Positions 1 to 10,871 of a DNA stretch of 64,000 nt are shown piece after piece. A program made the position numbers and the translations under genes. The notes beneath the pieces are model-generated. The model saw nothing but the letters and a program-made list of their open reading frames with translations. It was not told the origin of the DNA and did no database searches. Source of the stretch: an uncultured Bacteroidales bacterium (lineage in GTDB: Bacteria; Bacteroidota; Bacteroidia; Bacteroidales; Bacteroidaceae); assembly GCA_902798615.1 (NCBI GenBank), contig CADBXL010000010.1:31428-95427 (forward strand). Direction: 5' to 3'. Numbering within the stretch: the stretch's first letter is position 1; the number at the start of each line of letters is the position of its first letter.

Positions 1-582
1 GTCAAGAATCATCTGGTCACCTGTGTAAGCGTGGATTGTTGACATGATACCTGACTGGATAGCAGCGTACTTGTTAAGTGCGTCAGCCATTGGAGCGAGA
101 CAGTTAGTTGTGCAAGAAGCAGCAGAGATGATCTTGTCGTTAGCTGTCAGAGTCTTGTGGTTGGTGTTGAATACGATTGTTGGGAGATCGTTACCAGCAG
201 GAGCTGAGATAACAACCTTCTTTGCACCAGCTGTGAGGTGAGCAGAAGCCTTCTCCTTAGATGTATAGAAACCTGTGCACTCGAGAACTACGTCTACGTC
301 GTTTGCCTTCCATGGGCAGTTAGCAGCATCCTTCTCAGCAGAGATCTTGATCTCCTTACCATCAACGATGATAGAATCCTCTGTTGCCTCTACAGTGTGC
401 TTACCCTCACCGAACTTGCCAGCGAAACCACCCTGAGCTGTATCATACTTGAGAAGGTGAGCGAGCATCTTTGGAGATGTCAAATCGTTGATTGCAACAA
501 CCTCGTAACCCTCAGCTTCGAACATCTGACGGAATGCGAGACGACCAATACGGCCAAAACCGTTAATAGCTACTTTTGTCAT
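1..582 (-). CDS. gapA: Glyceraldehyde-3-phosphate dehydrogenase, 3'-truncated by window edge
   Basis: The reverse strand is open for 194 codons from the ATG at 582 to the window edge, so only the N-terminal part is present. It begins [18 protein letters not shown], the NAD-binding Rossmann start of type I GAPDH. It continues to the catalytic motif [12 protein letters not shown], with the nucleophilic Cys at about residue 157, and to [14 protein letters not shown] at the edge. The enzyme oxidises glyceraldehyde-3-phosphate to 1,3-bisphosphoglycerate in cytoplasmic glycolysis. The gene is divergent from mscL, with a TAnnTTTG box about 75 bp upstream of its start. Forward-strand ORFs over this stretch are shadows. 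Confidence 0.97.
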   Translation of the reverse strand, partial: MTKVAINGFGRIGRLAFRQMFEAEGYEVVAINDLTSPKMLAHLLKYDTAQGGFAGKFGEGKHTVEATEDSIIVDGKEIKISAEKDAANCPWKANDVDVVLECTGFYTSKEKASAHLTAGAKKVVISAPAGNDLPTIVFNTNHKTLTANDKIISAASCTTNCLAPMADALNKYAAIQSGIMSTIHAYTGDQMILD

Positions 583-655
583 TTTTGTTTAACTTTTTAT
601 TATTAAATAAAGGTGAATATAATCTTTTTGAATATATCTCTTTCTAAAAACACTG

Positions 656-663
656 CAAAAGTA
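656..663 (-). promoter_or_regulatory. Putative -7 box for gapA
   Basis: On the minus strand this reads TACTTTTG followed by C, matching the Bacteroidetes -7 consensus TAnnTTTG. It lies 74 bp upstream of the gapA start in an AT-rich divergent intergenic region. No convincing -33 TTTG was found at 19-21 nt, so this rests on one box. Confidence 0.45.
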
Positions 664-736
664 CTAAAAAAATTGGAAAACGCGGAAAAAATGCGAAATA
701 TTTTTGAGAATATACGAATTATTTCTAAAAGTTTTG

Positions 737-744
737 TATTTTTG
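737..744 (+). promoter_or_regulatory. Putative -7 box for mscL
   Basis: TATTTTTG followed by C matches TAnnTTTG and lies 42 bp upstream of the mscL ATG. No good -33 element is visible at the usual spacing. Confidence 0.45.
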
Positions 745-786
745 CAGCAGAATTGCTATTTACACATTTCAATTTTTTTTAATATT

Positions 787-1215
787 ATGGGAAAATTCAT
801 TGAAGAATTCAAGGCATTCGCCGTTAAGGGCAATGCAGTTGACATGGCAGTCGGTGTAATCATCGGCGGTGCATTTGGTAAAATCGTCAGTTCTATCGTA
901 GATGACATCATCATGCCTCCTATCGGCTGGCTTATCGGTGGTGTGAACTTCTCGGATTTGAAGGTGGAGTTGCCAAAACTTGTTGTTGAGGGCGTTGAGG
1001 TTACTACCGCTCCTGCTACCATCAACTATGGTAACTTTATCCAGACCCTCCTTGACTTCATCATCATCGCATTCTGTGTGTTCATGCTTGTCAAGGGTAT
1101 CAACAAGCTCAAGAAGAAGGAAGAGGAGAAGCCTGCTGCTCCTGCACCTGCTCCAGAGCCATCTGCTGAGGAGAAGCTCCTCACCGAGATCAGAGATTTG
1201 CTGAAGAACAAGTAA
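787..1215 (+). CDS. mscL: Large-conductance mechanosensitive channel MscL
   Basis: This 142-residue inner-membrane channel opens under membrane tension to release solutes during hypo-osmotic shock. The N-terminus [20 protein letters not shown] is the conserved S1/M1 start. M1 ([20 protein letters not shown]) and M2 (about residues 78-98, [16 protein letters not shown]) frame a periplasmic loop. The tail is a Lys/Glu/Ala/Pro-rich linker ending in the C-terminal helix [18 protein letters not shown] chose the ATG at 787. The open frame reaches back to 613, but the extra 58 residues cover the promoter and do not match the family. The gene is monocistronic and is followed by a hairpin. Confidence 0.97.
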   Translation: MGKFIEEFKAFAVKGNAVDMAVGVIIGGAFGKIVSSIVDDIIMPPIGWLIGGVNFSDLKVELPKLVVEGVEVTTAPATINYGNFIQTLLDFIIIAFCVFMLVKGINKLKKKEEEKPAAPAPAPEPSAEEKLLTEIRDLLKNK

Positions 1216-1258
1216 GTCCCTCCAAGCCCTCCCCAGAAGAGGGTGTTATATAAATAAT

Positions 1259-1298
1259 GCCGCTCACAGGTTTTCCATTATGGATTCCTATGAGCGGC
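1259..1298 (+). terminator. Hairpin after mscL, dispersed family copy 1
   Basis: Arms GCCGCTCACAGG (1259-1270) and CCTATGAGCGGC (1287-1298) form a 12-bp stem with one mismatch, followed by AATCTTTATATATAAA. A nearly identical hairpin with the same AATCTTTAT tail follows the second large TlpA gene at 6417-6457. This is therefore a repeated terminator-like element, although the T-tract is weak. Confidence 0.6.
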
Positions 1299-1363
1299 AA
1301 TCTTTATATATAAAGGTGTAAATACAATTTTATAGGTTGCGCAAAAAAAAACAATTTTCGTTT

Positions 1364-1395
1364 CTTGTTTATTTAGAAAAATATTATTACCTTTG
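1364..1395 (+). promoter_or_regulatory. Putative promoter of the first large TlpA gene
   Basis: The box TACCTTTG (1388-1395) matches TAnnTTTG. CTTG at 1364-1367 sits 20 nt upstream as an approximate -33 element. The start codon is about 120 bp downstream, leaving a long 5' UTR. Confidence 0.5.
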
Positions 1396-1517
1396 CACGT
1401 GCTGACGAATAGAAATGGAAAAAGCCTAAAAACTAATCTATTTTCTGATTTTACGTCATTATAAATATAGTTAGTTGGTAAAACTGTAATAATAAAACCA
1501 TAACAAAACCATATTCT

Positions 1518-3878
1518 ATGAAGAAATCTATTATGTCTTTAGTGTTGTTGCTCATCGCTACCTGCGGATGGGCACAGAAAGTGTGGGAAACCCCAACATC
1601 ATTCTTTGCTAAATCTCCTTATTTTGACATTAAGGTCTGCAAAGTGGAACTCATGGATAAGGAGACAGTATTGCATCTCGATGTTATGAGTCAAGGTGGT
1701 AAGTTCCAGTTTGTGAAAGAGACCTATCTGAAGACTCCAGACGGTAAGCAATATCTTGTTACAAGCAGTAAGGCTACACAGGAGAACGAAACGGATTTAC
1801 CGTTGAGCAAGTGGTATGATGTTACTGATACTCACACATATTTCGCACTTCATTTTGAGCCGTTGCCTGCGGATGTGGAGCGTTTCCATTTGATAGAAGG
1901 ACCTTGGCCTGAAGCGTTCAGGATATGGAACATAACGGAAGGAAAGGCAAAGGATATGTCTGAGCTTTTCAACTCAAACTGGCGTGATGAGCAGACTGGC
2001 GACTGGGTGCTCGGTCTTTATGCTGATAATGCCGTTTATGATAGCAAGGTGTGGAAGTATGAAGAGAAAAGTGACAATAAGGTGGTGCTGACTAACGGTC
2101 AGAACAAGACTACTATCAATATTGGCAAGGAGAGGGACGGTAAGCGTCAGTTCACCATCAACGGACAGAAACTTTCTCTTTCAAGTTTCGGCTCTGTTCT
2201 TCCTGCATATCCAACGGCTGATAACACAGCTTTCAGCACAGAACTTGTAAATGCTGAGGCTACAATCGTTGGCTGGGTCAAGGATTTTCCAAAGGATATT
2301 TCTGATAAGAAAATTACGTTGTCTGCAAGTGCAACTAACTTGGTGACTGCTGAGCCAATGAATGTGACTGTACCTGCATCTGATGAAATGGGACAGTTCA
2401 CGATGACCGTGAAACTGAATGGAGCTCAGAGCGTTACGTTCGGAGAAATGGTAGAGAATAGCAGGATATTCGCGAAGGAACTTGTACTGGAGCCAGGAAA
2501 GAAATACTATATGGTTCATGACTGGAAGAATGGCAGTTTCCTGTTCATGGGTGAGAATGCAAGATTGGAGAATGAGCTTACATCAAACGTATGCAATTAC
2601 GAAAACAATGGATTGGGAAGGATGAAAGTCGATGAGGCTGCGGCTTTCAAGGATGAGTGTATGGTTAACTACGACAAAGCCATCAAAGGTCTGAATGAGA
2701 TCGTTGCAAAGAATCCTAATATCAGTAAGCGTTATCGTGATTATATGAACGAGAAAATCAGGATTGCTGCTGCTTCAAATATTCAGGATTTGATGAATGT
2801 TTTCAGAGGCATACTACCTGATGATATTGCCAGCGTTTCTGGTAAATTGGGTGCTTTCAATCCTGCAATGCCTATGTCTCTTGTTTCTGATTTCGGGAAT
2901 TATCAGTATATGAGAGTCGTAACACATAACATGAAAACTAAGGAAAAGTACAACGAGAAGCCTGAAGTATATTTCTCTTTTGAAGAAAAGGGTATGCTCA
3001 AGCTTAGTGATAGCGATAGGGAACTGCTGAAGAAATGGCAGCAAAAGAGAAAGGTGAGGAAGGAAAAGGAGCTTTCCGTACATAACCAGGAGCAGTATAA
3101 GGCTCTGATGGATGAACTCGAAAATATATGTGCTGAGAGTGAGATAGATGCGTTTGTAAAAAGAGACGATGTAAAGAAAGTATATGACGGGTGGGCACCA
3201 AAACCACTTCAGGTTACGGCAAATGTCATTGACTCTTTGCATAATGAGCAGATTATGCGTGACTATTGTCGTGCCTATCTGCTTGGCGTGGAACTTGTTC
3301 ACACCAAGGGACTTAGAATAGAAAGTGCAAATGCTGTAAATGACATCAAGGATGGTTATCTCAGACAACAGATTGTTGACCTGAAAAATCATTATGAAGA
3401 ATTGGCAAGGCAGAATGAGGAGATTGTAAAGAAGGTTATTGCCCCTTCGTCAAATGTGGAAGGACTGACTGACGGCAAGGCTATTATCGACAAGATTATT
3501 GAGCCTTACAAGGGTAAGATTGTGTATATGGATATCTGGGGCACATGGTGTCAGCCATGTATCAATGCCATAAAGTCTTCACCGGCCTTGAAGGAGGCTG
3601 TGAAGGATTATGATATAGTGTATGTATATTTTGCAGGTAAGTCAGAGGAGAAGGCATGGAAAGGCTGTATTGCAGAACTCGGTCTTACAAGGCCAAACTA
3701 TGTTCACTACAATCTTCCTCGGAATCAGCAGGATGCCGTGTTTAAGTACCTGAATCTTGACGGTTTCCCATTCTATGTTCTCTTTGACAAGCAGGGCAAT
3801 ATGGAAAAGCTTGACCGTGGGCATATCGGAAATGTTGAGGGCTTCAAGAAAAAGATTGAAGAACTTAGTAAGAAGTAG
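1518..3878 (+). CDS. Large secreted TlpA-like thioredoxin-fold protein (paralog 1)
   Basis: This 786-residue exported protein has an SPI-type signal peptide (MKKSIMSLVLLLIATCGWAQ). Residues of about 20-620 form a long region of beta-rich then helical character with no domain I can name. The C-terminal 150 residues are a TlpA/AhpC-type thioredoxin fold with GTWCQPC (Cys678, Cys681), the usual cis-Pro region near DGFPFYVLF, and a charged end EELSKK. The fold and export suggest a periplasmic or surface thiol-disulfide function, which is inference. It is closely related along its whole length to the next gene and more distantly to the one at 19683-22067. The start is supported by its signal peptide, shared with paralog 2. 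Confidence 0.85.
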   Translation: MKKSIMSLVLLLIATCGWAQKVWETPTSFFAKSPYFDIKVCKVELMDKETVLHLDVMSQGGKFQFVKETYLKTPDGKQYLVTSSKATQENETDLPLSKWYDVTDTHTYFALHFEPLPADVERFHLIEGPWPEAFRIWNITEGKAKDMSELFNSNWRDEQTGDWVLGLYADNAVYDSKVWKYEEKSDNKVVLTNGQNKTTINIGKERDGKRQFTINGQKLSLSSFGSVLPAYPTADNTAFSTELVNAEATIVGWVKDFPKDISDKKITLSASATNLVTAEPMNVTVPASDEMGQFTMTVKLNGAQSVTFGEMVENSRIFAKELVLEPGKKYYMVHDWKNGSFLFMGENARLENELTSNVCNYENNGLGRMKVDEAAAFKDECMVNYDKAIKGLNEIVAKNPNISKRYRDYMNEKIRIAAASNIQDLMNVFRGILPDDIASVSGKLGAFNPAMPMSLVSDFGNYQYMRVVTHNMKTKEKYNEKPEVYFSFEEKGMLKLSDSDRELLKKWQQKRKVRKEKELSVHNQEQYKALMDELENICAESEIDAFVKRDDVKKVYDGWAPKPLQVTANVIDSLHNEQIMRDYCRAYLLGVELVHTKGLRIESANAVNDIKDGYLRQQIVDLKNHYEELARQNEEIVKKVIAPSSNVEGLTDGKAIIDKIIEPYKGKIVYMDIWGTWCQPCINAIKSSPALKEAVKDYDIVYVYFAGKSEEKAWKGCIAELGLTRPNYVHYNLPRNQQDAVFKYLNLDGFPFYVLFDKQGNMEKLDRGHIGNVEGFKKKIEELSKK

Positions 3879-3900
3879 GGATTAGGGTTTAGAGTTTAGA

Positions 3901-3944
3901 GTTTAGGGTTTAGAGGTAATTCGTAATTACTTCTAAACCCTAAA
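3901..3944. repeat. Hairpin between tandem TlpA paralogs
   Basis: TTTAGGGTTTAGA (3902-3914) pairs with TCTAAACCCTAAA (3932-3944), and an inner TAATT/AATTA extends the stem. It is preceded by further TTTAGAG/TTTAGGG copies from about 3884. It lies 23 nt after the first paralog's stop and 24 nt before the second's start. It could attenuate or insulate the pair. There is no T-tract. Confidence 0.6.
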
Positions 3945-3967
3945 ACTAACTTATAAAACTGGAAAAT

Positions 3968-6346
3968 ATGAAACAGACATTTCTTTCATTATTGTTGTTG
4001 CTCATCGCTACCTGCGGATGGGCTCAGAAAGTGTGGGAAAACCCAACGTCACTCTTTTTTTATAGTGATTATTTCGACATAAAGGTCAGTAAGGTGGAAT
4101 TATCAGAAAAGGAGACTGTTCTACATCTCATTTACGAATCCCGATATGGAATTAAATTCAGTTTCGCCAAGGCAACATATCTGAAAACTCCTGACGGTAA
4201 GCAATATCGTGTTACAAGTGGTAAAGCTACAAACGCGGAGGAAAAAGATATGCCTGTGGGAGAAATGTATTGGCCTGACACTCTTAGTATAAAATTCGCT
4301 CTCCACTTTGAACCATTACCTGCAAATGTAGAATGTTTCCATCTCATTGAAGGTAAGGGGCAGAATGCGTTTAGAATATTTAATATTACAGAAGGAAAGC
4401 CAGCAGACATGTCTGAGCTTTTCAACTCCAACTGGCGTAATGACAAGACGGGCGATTGGATGCTTGGCCTTTATGCCGATAATGCCGTGTATGATAGCAA
4501 GGTTTGGAAGTATGAGAGTAAGGACGATAAGAATATTGTGCTGACTGACGGTCAGGAAAAAGTGACTATTGAGGTTGGTAAGGAGAAGGCAGGCAAACGC
4601 CAGTTTATAATCAACGGACAGAAGGTCACGCTATCAAGTTTCGGCTCTGTGCTTCCTGCCTATCCTACTGCTGACAATACGGCATTCAGCACAGAGTATA
4701 AGGATGGTGAGGCTGTGATTTCTGGTTGGATAAAGGATTTGCCAAGGGATATCTACGAAGGTAAAATAAGTATTACAGCCAAATCTGCGAACTTTGTTAC
4801 TGGTGTGCCTCTGAATGCTAATACAACAACTGACGAATTAGGTCGGTTCACGATGACTGTCAAGTTGAATGGTGCACAGACAGTTAGATTCACAGAGGCA
4901 GGTGATTTCGCTTCCCTTCTCTTTGCAAAAGATATTGTGTTAGAACCAGGAAAGCACTACTACATGGTTCACGATTGGAAGAACGGATGTTGCCTCTTTA
5001 TGGGTGAGAATGCAAGATTGCAGAATGAGCTTGCTTCAAATCCATGTGATATAGAGACGAATCCGTTTTGGCAATTACACGGGTATGATAAAATGATGAC
5101 AGAGTTCAAGGAAAGGTCTCTTGCTAACTATGATAAAGCCACGAACCAGTTGAATGATATTATAGCCAAGAATCCTAATATCAGTAGGCGTTATCGTGAC
5201 TATGTAAATGAGAGAAACAGAATTGTGGCTGCATCTGAAATACAGGACTTGATGAATGATAAGAATGGTACGTTGACAGATGAATTTGTAAGTGCCATAA
5301 ACAAAATAACTGTTTTCAATCCTACTGTGCCTATTTCTCTTGCTCCTGGTTTTGGTCAATATCAGTATTTAAGAAACTTCTCCTGTGAAAGAGGTATCAG
5401 ACAAGAGTTTGGTCAGACACCGAAAATGTATCTGTCATTAGAGCAGAAGGGAATGATTAAATATAGTGATAGCGAACATGATTTCCTAAAGAGGTGGCAG
5501 CAAAGGGAAAAGCGCAACGATGAGAAGCCAGTCGGTCTTCGTGGTCAGAAATTATTGGCTTTCATGCATGAATTGGACGAGATATGTACAAAAAGCGAGA
5601 TACAGGAGTTTGTCGATAAGGAAAACATAAAGAAGGTTTATGATGAATTTGTGTTAAATCCTTATTTGTCAAAATGTCGTGCTATAGATTCCCTCTCAAA
5701 TGCCCAGATTATGCGTGACTATGGTCGTGCCGTTTGGCTTTGTCATGAACTTGCTGATTGTAAAAAGCTGAAAGAAGGAGCATCATCTGTTATCAACGAA
5801 ATCAAGAATGATTATTTCAGGCAGCAGGTTATTAATCAGAGAGATTACTATGCGGAGTTGGTGAGGCAGAATGAGGAGGCTGTGAAGAAGGTTATTGCTC
5901 CTGCATCAAACGTTGAGGGATTGACCGATGGTAAGGCTATTATCGACAAGATCGTTGAGCCATACAAGGGTAAGATTGTGTATATGGATGTATGGGGCAC
6001 ATGGTGTAAGCCATGCATAGAGGATATCAAGGCATCACCAAAACTGAAGGAATCTGTTAAGGATTATGATATAGTCTATCTCTATTTTCACATCGGAGGA
6101 GATATGGAAGAATCACCGGATGTATGGAAAGGTGCTATTGCTGAATTAGGTCTTACAAAGCCAAATTATGTTCATTACCTCATTCCTCGTCCACAGCAGA
6201 AGATGGTGACTGACTATCTCAAGGTTGAGGGTTATCCTTCTTATTACCTCTTCGACAAGCAGGGCAATATGGAAAAGCTTGACCGTGGACACATGGGAAA
6301 TATTGAGGGCTTCAAGAAGAAGATTGAAGAGCTTAGCAAGAAATAA
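3968..6346 (+). CDS. Large secreted TlpA-like thioredoxin-fold protein (paralog 2)
   Basis: This 792-residue paralog of the preceding gene has the same signal peptide core (LLLLIATCGWAQKVW) and the same domain order. Long stretches match paralog 1, for example SELFNSNWR, GLYADNAVYDSKVWKYE, SSFGSVLPAYPTADNTAFSTE and MVHDWKNG. The thioredoxin motif is GTWCKPC (Cys680, Cys683), so the dipeptide between the cysteines differs (KP against QP). Identity runs through both ends while the middle diverges, as expected for an old tandem duplication. It probably acts outside the inner membrane on disulfides, and the substrate is unknown. A hairpin follows the stop. Confidence 0.85.
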   Translation: MKQTFLSLLLLLIATCGWAQKVWENPTSLFFYSDYFDIKVSKVELSEKETVLHLIYESRYGIKFSFAKATYLKTPDGKQYRVTSGKATNAEEKDMPVGEMYWPDTLSIKFALHFEPLPANVECFHLIEGKGQNAFRIFNITEGKPADMSELFNSNWRNDKTGDWMLGLYADNAVYDSKVWKYESKDDKNIVLTDGQEKVTIEVGKEKAGKRQFIINGQKVTLSSFGSVLPAYPTADNTAFSTEYKDGEAVISGWIKDLPRDIYEGKISITAKSANFVTGVPLNANTTTDELGRFTMTVKLNGAQTVRFTEAGDFASLLFAKDIVLEPGKHYYMVHDWKNGCCLFMGENARLQNELASNPCDIETNPFWQLHGYDKMMTEFKERSLANYDKATNQLNDIIAKNPNISRRYRDYVNERNRIVAASEIQDLMNDKNGTLTDEFVSAINKITVFNPTVPISLAPGFGQYQYLRNFSCERGIRQEFGQTPKMYLSLEQKGMIKYSDSEHDFLKRWQQREKRNDEKPVGLRGQKLLAFMHELDEICTKSEIQEFVDKENIKKVYDEFVLNPYLSKCRAIDSLSNAQIMRDYGRAVWLCHELADCKKLKEGASSVINEIKNDYFRQQVINQRDYYAELVRQNEEAVKKVIAPASNVEGLTDGKAIIDKIVEPYKGKIVYMDVWGTWCKPCIEDIKASPKLKESVKDYDIVYLYFHIGGDMEESPDVWKGAIAELGLTKPNYVHYLIPRPQQKMVTDYLKVEGYPSYYLFDKQGNMEKLDRGHMGNIEGFKKKIEELSKK

Positions 6347-6416
6347 AATCACGATCCCTTCCCCTTGTCCCCATCCTCGTGAAGGGGTAGGGGTGAGGTG
6401 TATAAAACATATAAAA

Positions 6417-6457
6417 GCCGCTCGTAGGTTATCCGTTATGGGGTTCCTATGAGCGGC
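6417..6457 (+). terminator. Hairpin after TlpA paralog 2, dispersed family copy 2
   Basis: GCCGCTCGTAGG (6417-6428) pairs with CCTATGAGCGGC (6446-6457) with one mismatch, followed by AATCTTTATG. The right arm and trailing bases are identical to the hairpin after mscL, so this is a repeated 3' element. Confidence 0.6.
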
Positions 6458-6550
6458 AATCTTTATGTTATTATGGGGTAGTATATGGCTATTAGAGAAA
6501 TATGAGTTCGCTCTAAAAGGCGAAAACAAGACATAAGCAACTACATTGCA

Positions 6551-6617
6551 AATCCAATACATCTCCAATTCCCTATTGGACTTGGATTGGAGCTGAATTG
6601 GACTTGAATTGGAGCTG
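6551..6617. repeat. 11-bp phased palindromic array A
   Basis: CC dinucleotides fall at 6554 and 6565, and GG at 6578, 6589, 6600 and 6611, all in 11-bp steps. The units are TATTGGACTTG, GATTGGAGCTG, AATTGGACTTG and AATTGGAGCTG. The CC-to-GG switch is CC-N11-GG. The array lies between convergent genes, 33 bp beyond the stop of the kinase/RapZ fusion. The flanks (CATTGCAAA upstream, GTTACATCGAAAAA downstream) recur inverted around the array at 59085-59138. Confidence 0.85.
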
Positions 6618-6649
6618 CAACAATGTTACATCGAAAAAACATTTTTTGT

Positions 6650-8212
6650 CTATGCTTTTAGAACGGATGAAATGTTCTGTTCCCTATGCGTTATCCTAAC
6701 CTCTACCCCGAACTTCTTGTGGATATGCTCTGCAAGATGCTGGGCACTATACACGGAGCGGTGCTGACCGCCTGTGCATCCGAATGAGAACATAAGACTG
6801 GTGAAGCCTCGCTGGATATAACGTGCTACGTGGGCATCGGCAAGCTTGTAAACGGAATCGAGGAAGGTGAGGATTTCTCCGTCATCTTCAAGGAAACGGA
6901 TTACAGGCTCATCTAATCCCGTCAGTTTCTTGTAAGGCTCGTAACGTCCCGGGTTGTGCGTGCTTCGGCAATCGAACACATATCCGCCGCCGTTACCGCT
7001 GTCATCCTCTGGAATGCCTTTGTGGAAAGAGAAACTGAACACTTTTACCACCAAAGGACCCTTGCCGTCGTATTTAGAGAACGTGGCAGGACCATCCTGC
7101 GGATTTGCCTCATACACGTTCTTGTCGGTGGTCTTGTAGCCGTCGGCACGAACGGAAACCTCTTCCTTTGCAGGGGCAAACTGTGGCAGTTCTGTCAGCT
7201 TTGTCAGAATCTCAAGCAGGTAAGGGTAGGGGAATGCCTCCGGATGCTTGAGCAGCGAGCGGAGGTTATCCATTGCCGGAGGAATGCTGTCGATGAAATG
7301 CTGCTTTCTCTCGAAATATCCTCTGAAACCATAGGCTCCAAGCACCTGAAGCGTGCGGAAGAGCACGAACAGACTCAGGCGGTTGACGAAGTGGCGCTCA
7401 TTAGGAACCTCGGTATAGTTCTTCAGAGAGTTGTAATACTCATAGATCAGCTGACGGCGCAGCTTGTCAGGATATTTTGCCGAAGCCTGCCAAAGGAACG
7501 ATGCAAGGTCGTAGTAGAAAGGACCGCGACGGCCTCCCTGGAAGTCGATGAAATAAGGATTCCCGTCCTCGTCAAGCATGATGTTGCGAGCCTGGAAGTC
7601 GCGATAGAGGAAACAACAGGAAGAAGACTCAGGCACGTTGCTATCCTCATTGCCGTGAACGAGGTCGTTGGCAAAGCGACGGAACGCAGCCTCAAGTTTC
7701 AGCTCATGGAAGTCGAGTCCTGTGGCTTTCAGGAAGCAATACTTGAAGTAGTTGAGGTCGAAGAGAACGCTGTCAACATCCATCTCCGCCTGTGGGTAGC
7801 ATTGTGAGAAATCCAGTCCTCTGGCACCGCGGATCTGCATGTTTGGCAACTCGCGGATAGCCTTCATGAGCAGTTCCTTCTCCTGAAGGTTGTATCGACC
7901 ACCTGCCTCACGACCGCCCTTTATGGCATCATAGAGGGATGTATTGCCAAGATCCGACTGTAGATAGCGCATCTCGTCATCGCTAACTGCGTGGATATGA
8001 GGAACAGGCAACTGTCTCTTCTCGAAATGACGCGCGAGATAGATAAAAGCGTGGTTCTCTTCCCTTGAGGTGCCTATAACGCCAATCACGGACACCCCCT
8101 GGGCATCCGTGAAACGGTAGTATATCCTATTGCTTCCAGCACCTGGAAGCTGTTCGATATGGGCAGGCTCAGCACCTGCCCATGTCTTGTATAGTTCTTT
8201 TAGAAGATGCAT
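6650..8212 (-). CDS. Phosphotransferase (APH/AmgK-like) fused to RapZ C-terminal domain
   Basis: This 520-residue cytoplasmic fusion has two parts. Residues of about 1-340 resemble the aminoglycoside/sugar phosphotransferase fold, with a nucleotide-loop start (LPGAGSNRIYYRF), the catalytic-loop signature FLYRDFQARNIMLDEDG (Asp then Asn) and the metal motif YFIDFQGGRRGPFYYDLAS. AmgK-type N-acetylmuramate/sugar kinases belong to this group. Residues of about 385-520 match the RapZ C-terminal domain, with FDCRSTHNPGRYEPYK and the glycine-rich FSFGCTGGQHRSVYSA. RapZ senses GlcN6P and adapts RNase E in enterobacteria. Here the P-loop N-terminal half of RapZ is replaced by a kinase-like domain. A link to amino-sugar control is inference. 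Confidence 0.85.
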   Translation of the reverse strand: MHLLKELYKTWAGAEPAHIEQLPGAGSNRIYYRFTDAQGVSVIGVIGTSREENHAFIYLARHFEKRQLPVPHIHAVSDDEMRYLQSDLGNTSLYDAIKGGREAGGRYNLQEKELLMKAIRELPNMQIRGARGLDFSQCYPQAEMDVDSVLFDLNYFKYCFLKATGLDFHELKLEAAFRRFANDLVHGNEDSNVPESSSCCFLYRDFQARNIMLDEDGNPYFIDFQGGRRGPFYYDLASFLWQASAKYPDKLRRQLIYEYYNSLKNYTEVPNERHFVNRLSLFVLFRTLQVLGAYGFRGYFERKQHFIDSIPPAMDNLRSLLKHPEAFPYPYLLEILTKLTELPQFAPAKEEVSVRADGYKTTDKNVYEANPQDGPATFSKYDGKGPLVVKVFSFSFHKGIPEDDSGNGGGYVFDCRSTHNPGRYEPYKKLTGLDEPVIRFLEDDGEILTFLDSVYKLADAHVARYIQRGFTSLMFSFGCTGGQHRSVYSAQHLAEHIHKKFGVEVRITHREQNISSVLKA

Positions 8213-8411
8213 AATAAAGGCCTACCCAGTCCCTCCCGAAGGGAGGGCTCCTCCCCCCTTACCCCCTCAAGGGGGAGTGGATAGTATTTATGTTTTAATG
8301 TTCCTTCAATTCCTTGCTGCCATCCTTTGATGATTAGAAATACTAATCACTCCCCCTGTGGGGGTGAGGGGGGCAGCTCCCTCCCTATGGGGGAGGGCAG
8401 GGGGAGAGGTC
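8213..8411. repeat. GC-rich palindromic repeats between groL and the kinase/RapZ gene
   Basis: This 199-bp spacer holds several short palindromes. They include CCCTCCC-GAA-GGGAGGG at 8231-8247, CCCCCT-CAA-GGGGG at about 8263-8275, and C-rich/G-rich pairs at about 8350-8405. The same style recurs at 45218-45340, 52648-52790 and 62733-62820. No gene is visible. It may act as a bidirectional terminator or mRNA end after groL. Confidence 0.55.
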
Positions 8412-10462
<2,051 letters not shown>

Positions 10463-10501
10463 TACATTCTACATTACACTTTACTCTTTACACTTTACAC
10501 T
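10463..10501 (-). repeat. Right inverted repeat flanking the four-helix-bundle gene
   Basis: On the minus strand this reads AGTGTAAAGTGTAAAGAG followed by TAAAGTGTAATGTAGAATG, built on an 8-bp period. It is an imperfect inverted copy of 10060-10090. It occupies nearly the whole gap between the groS stop and the start of the small gene. Confidence 0.5.
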
Positions 10502-10769
10502 ATCCCAAAATCGCAATCACGTCGCTCTGACGCATTACGATAAACTTCTCGCCCTTATACTCGATCTCCTGACCGGCATACTTGCCGTAGAGTACGTTGT
10601 CACCAACCTTGAGTACCATCTCCTCGTCCTTTGTGCCGTTACCTACAGCAGCTACGGTGCCCTGAAGAGGCTTCTCCTTTGCTGTGTCTGGAATGATGAT
10701 ACCACCGATCTTCTCTTCTGCCGGTGCTGGAGTAATCAGCACGCGGTCTGCTAATGGTTTAATGTTCAT
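10500..10769 (-). CDS. groS: Co-chaperonin GroES (10 kDa)
   Basis: The 89-residue lid of the GroEL chamber starts [20 protein letters not shown]. It contains the mobile-loop region [20 protein letters not shown], the conserved [15 protein letters not shown], and ends [10 protein letters not shown]. It is the first gene of the groS / four-helix-bundle / groL series. About 80-170 bp upstream lie a sigma-54-like promoter and five TGTCA half-sites, unlike the CIRCE/HrcA arrangement found in many bacteria. Confidence 0.98.
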   Translation of the reverse strand: MNIKPLADRVLITPAPAEEKIGGIIIPDTAKEKPLQGTVAAVGNGTKDEEMVLKVGDNVLYGKYAGQEIEYKGEKFIVMRQSDVIAILG

Positions 10770-10850
10770 TGTCTTAATGATTTTATGTTGTTATTATTAT
10801 TGTTTTAGCGTAGAGGTCTATGGAATATAGACTCGCGTTGTTATGATGCT

Positions 10851-10871
10851 CTTAGCGAAAAACGTGCCAAA
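10851..10871 (-). promoter_or_regulatory. Sigma-54-like promoter of groS
   Basis: On the minus strand TTTGGCACGTTTTTCGCTAA fits the sigma-54 consensus TGGCACG-N4-TTGCW with one mismatch (TCGC for TTGC). The invariant GG and GC are present with the required 10 bp between them. Transcription would start near 10843, leaving about 75 nt before the groS ATG. This is a sequence match only. Confidence 0.6.

Noticed and set aside
44-606. Small plus-strand ORFs over the gapA end
   Set aside because: They are antisense to a clearly conserved GAPDH frame and have no family similarity.
613-786. Longer MscL start at 613
   Set aside because: The extra 58 residues lie over the -7 box and are unlike other MscL N-termini; [11 protein letters not shown] is the usual start.
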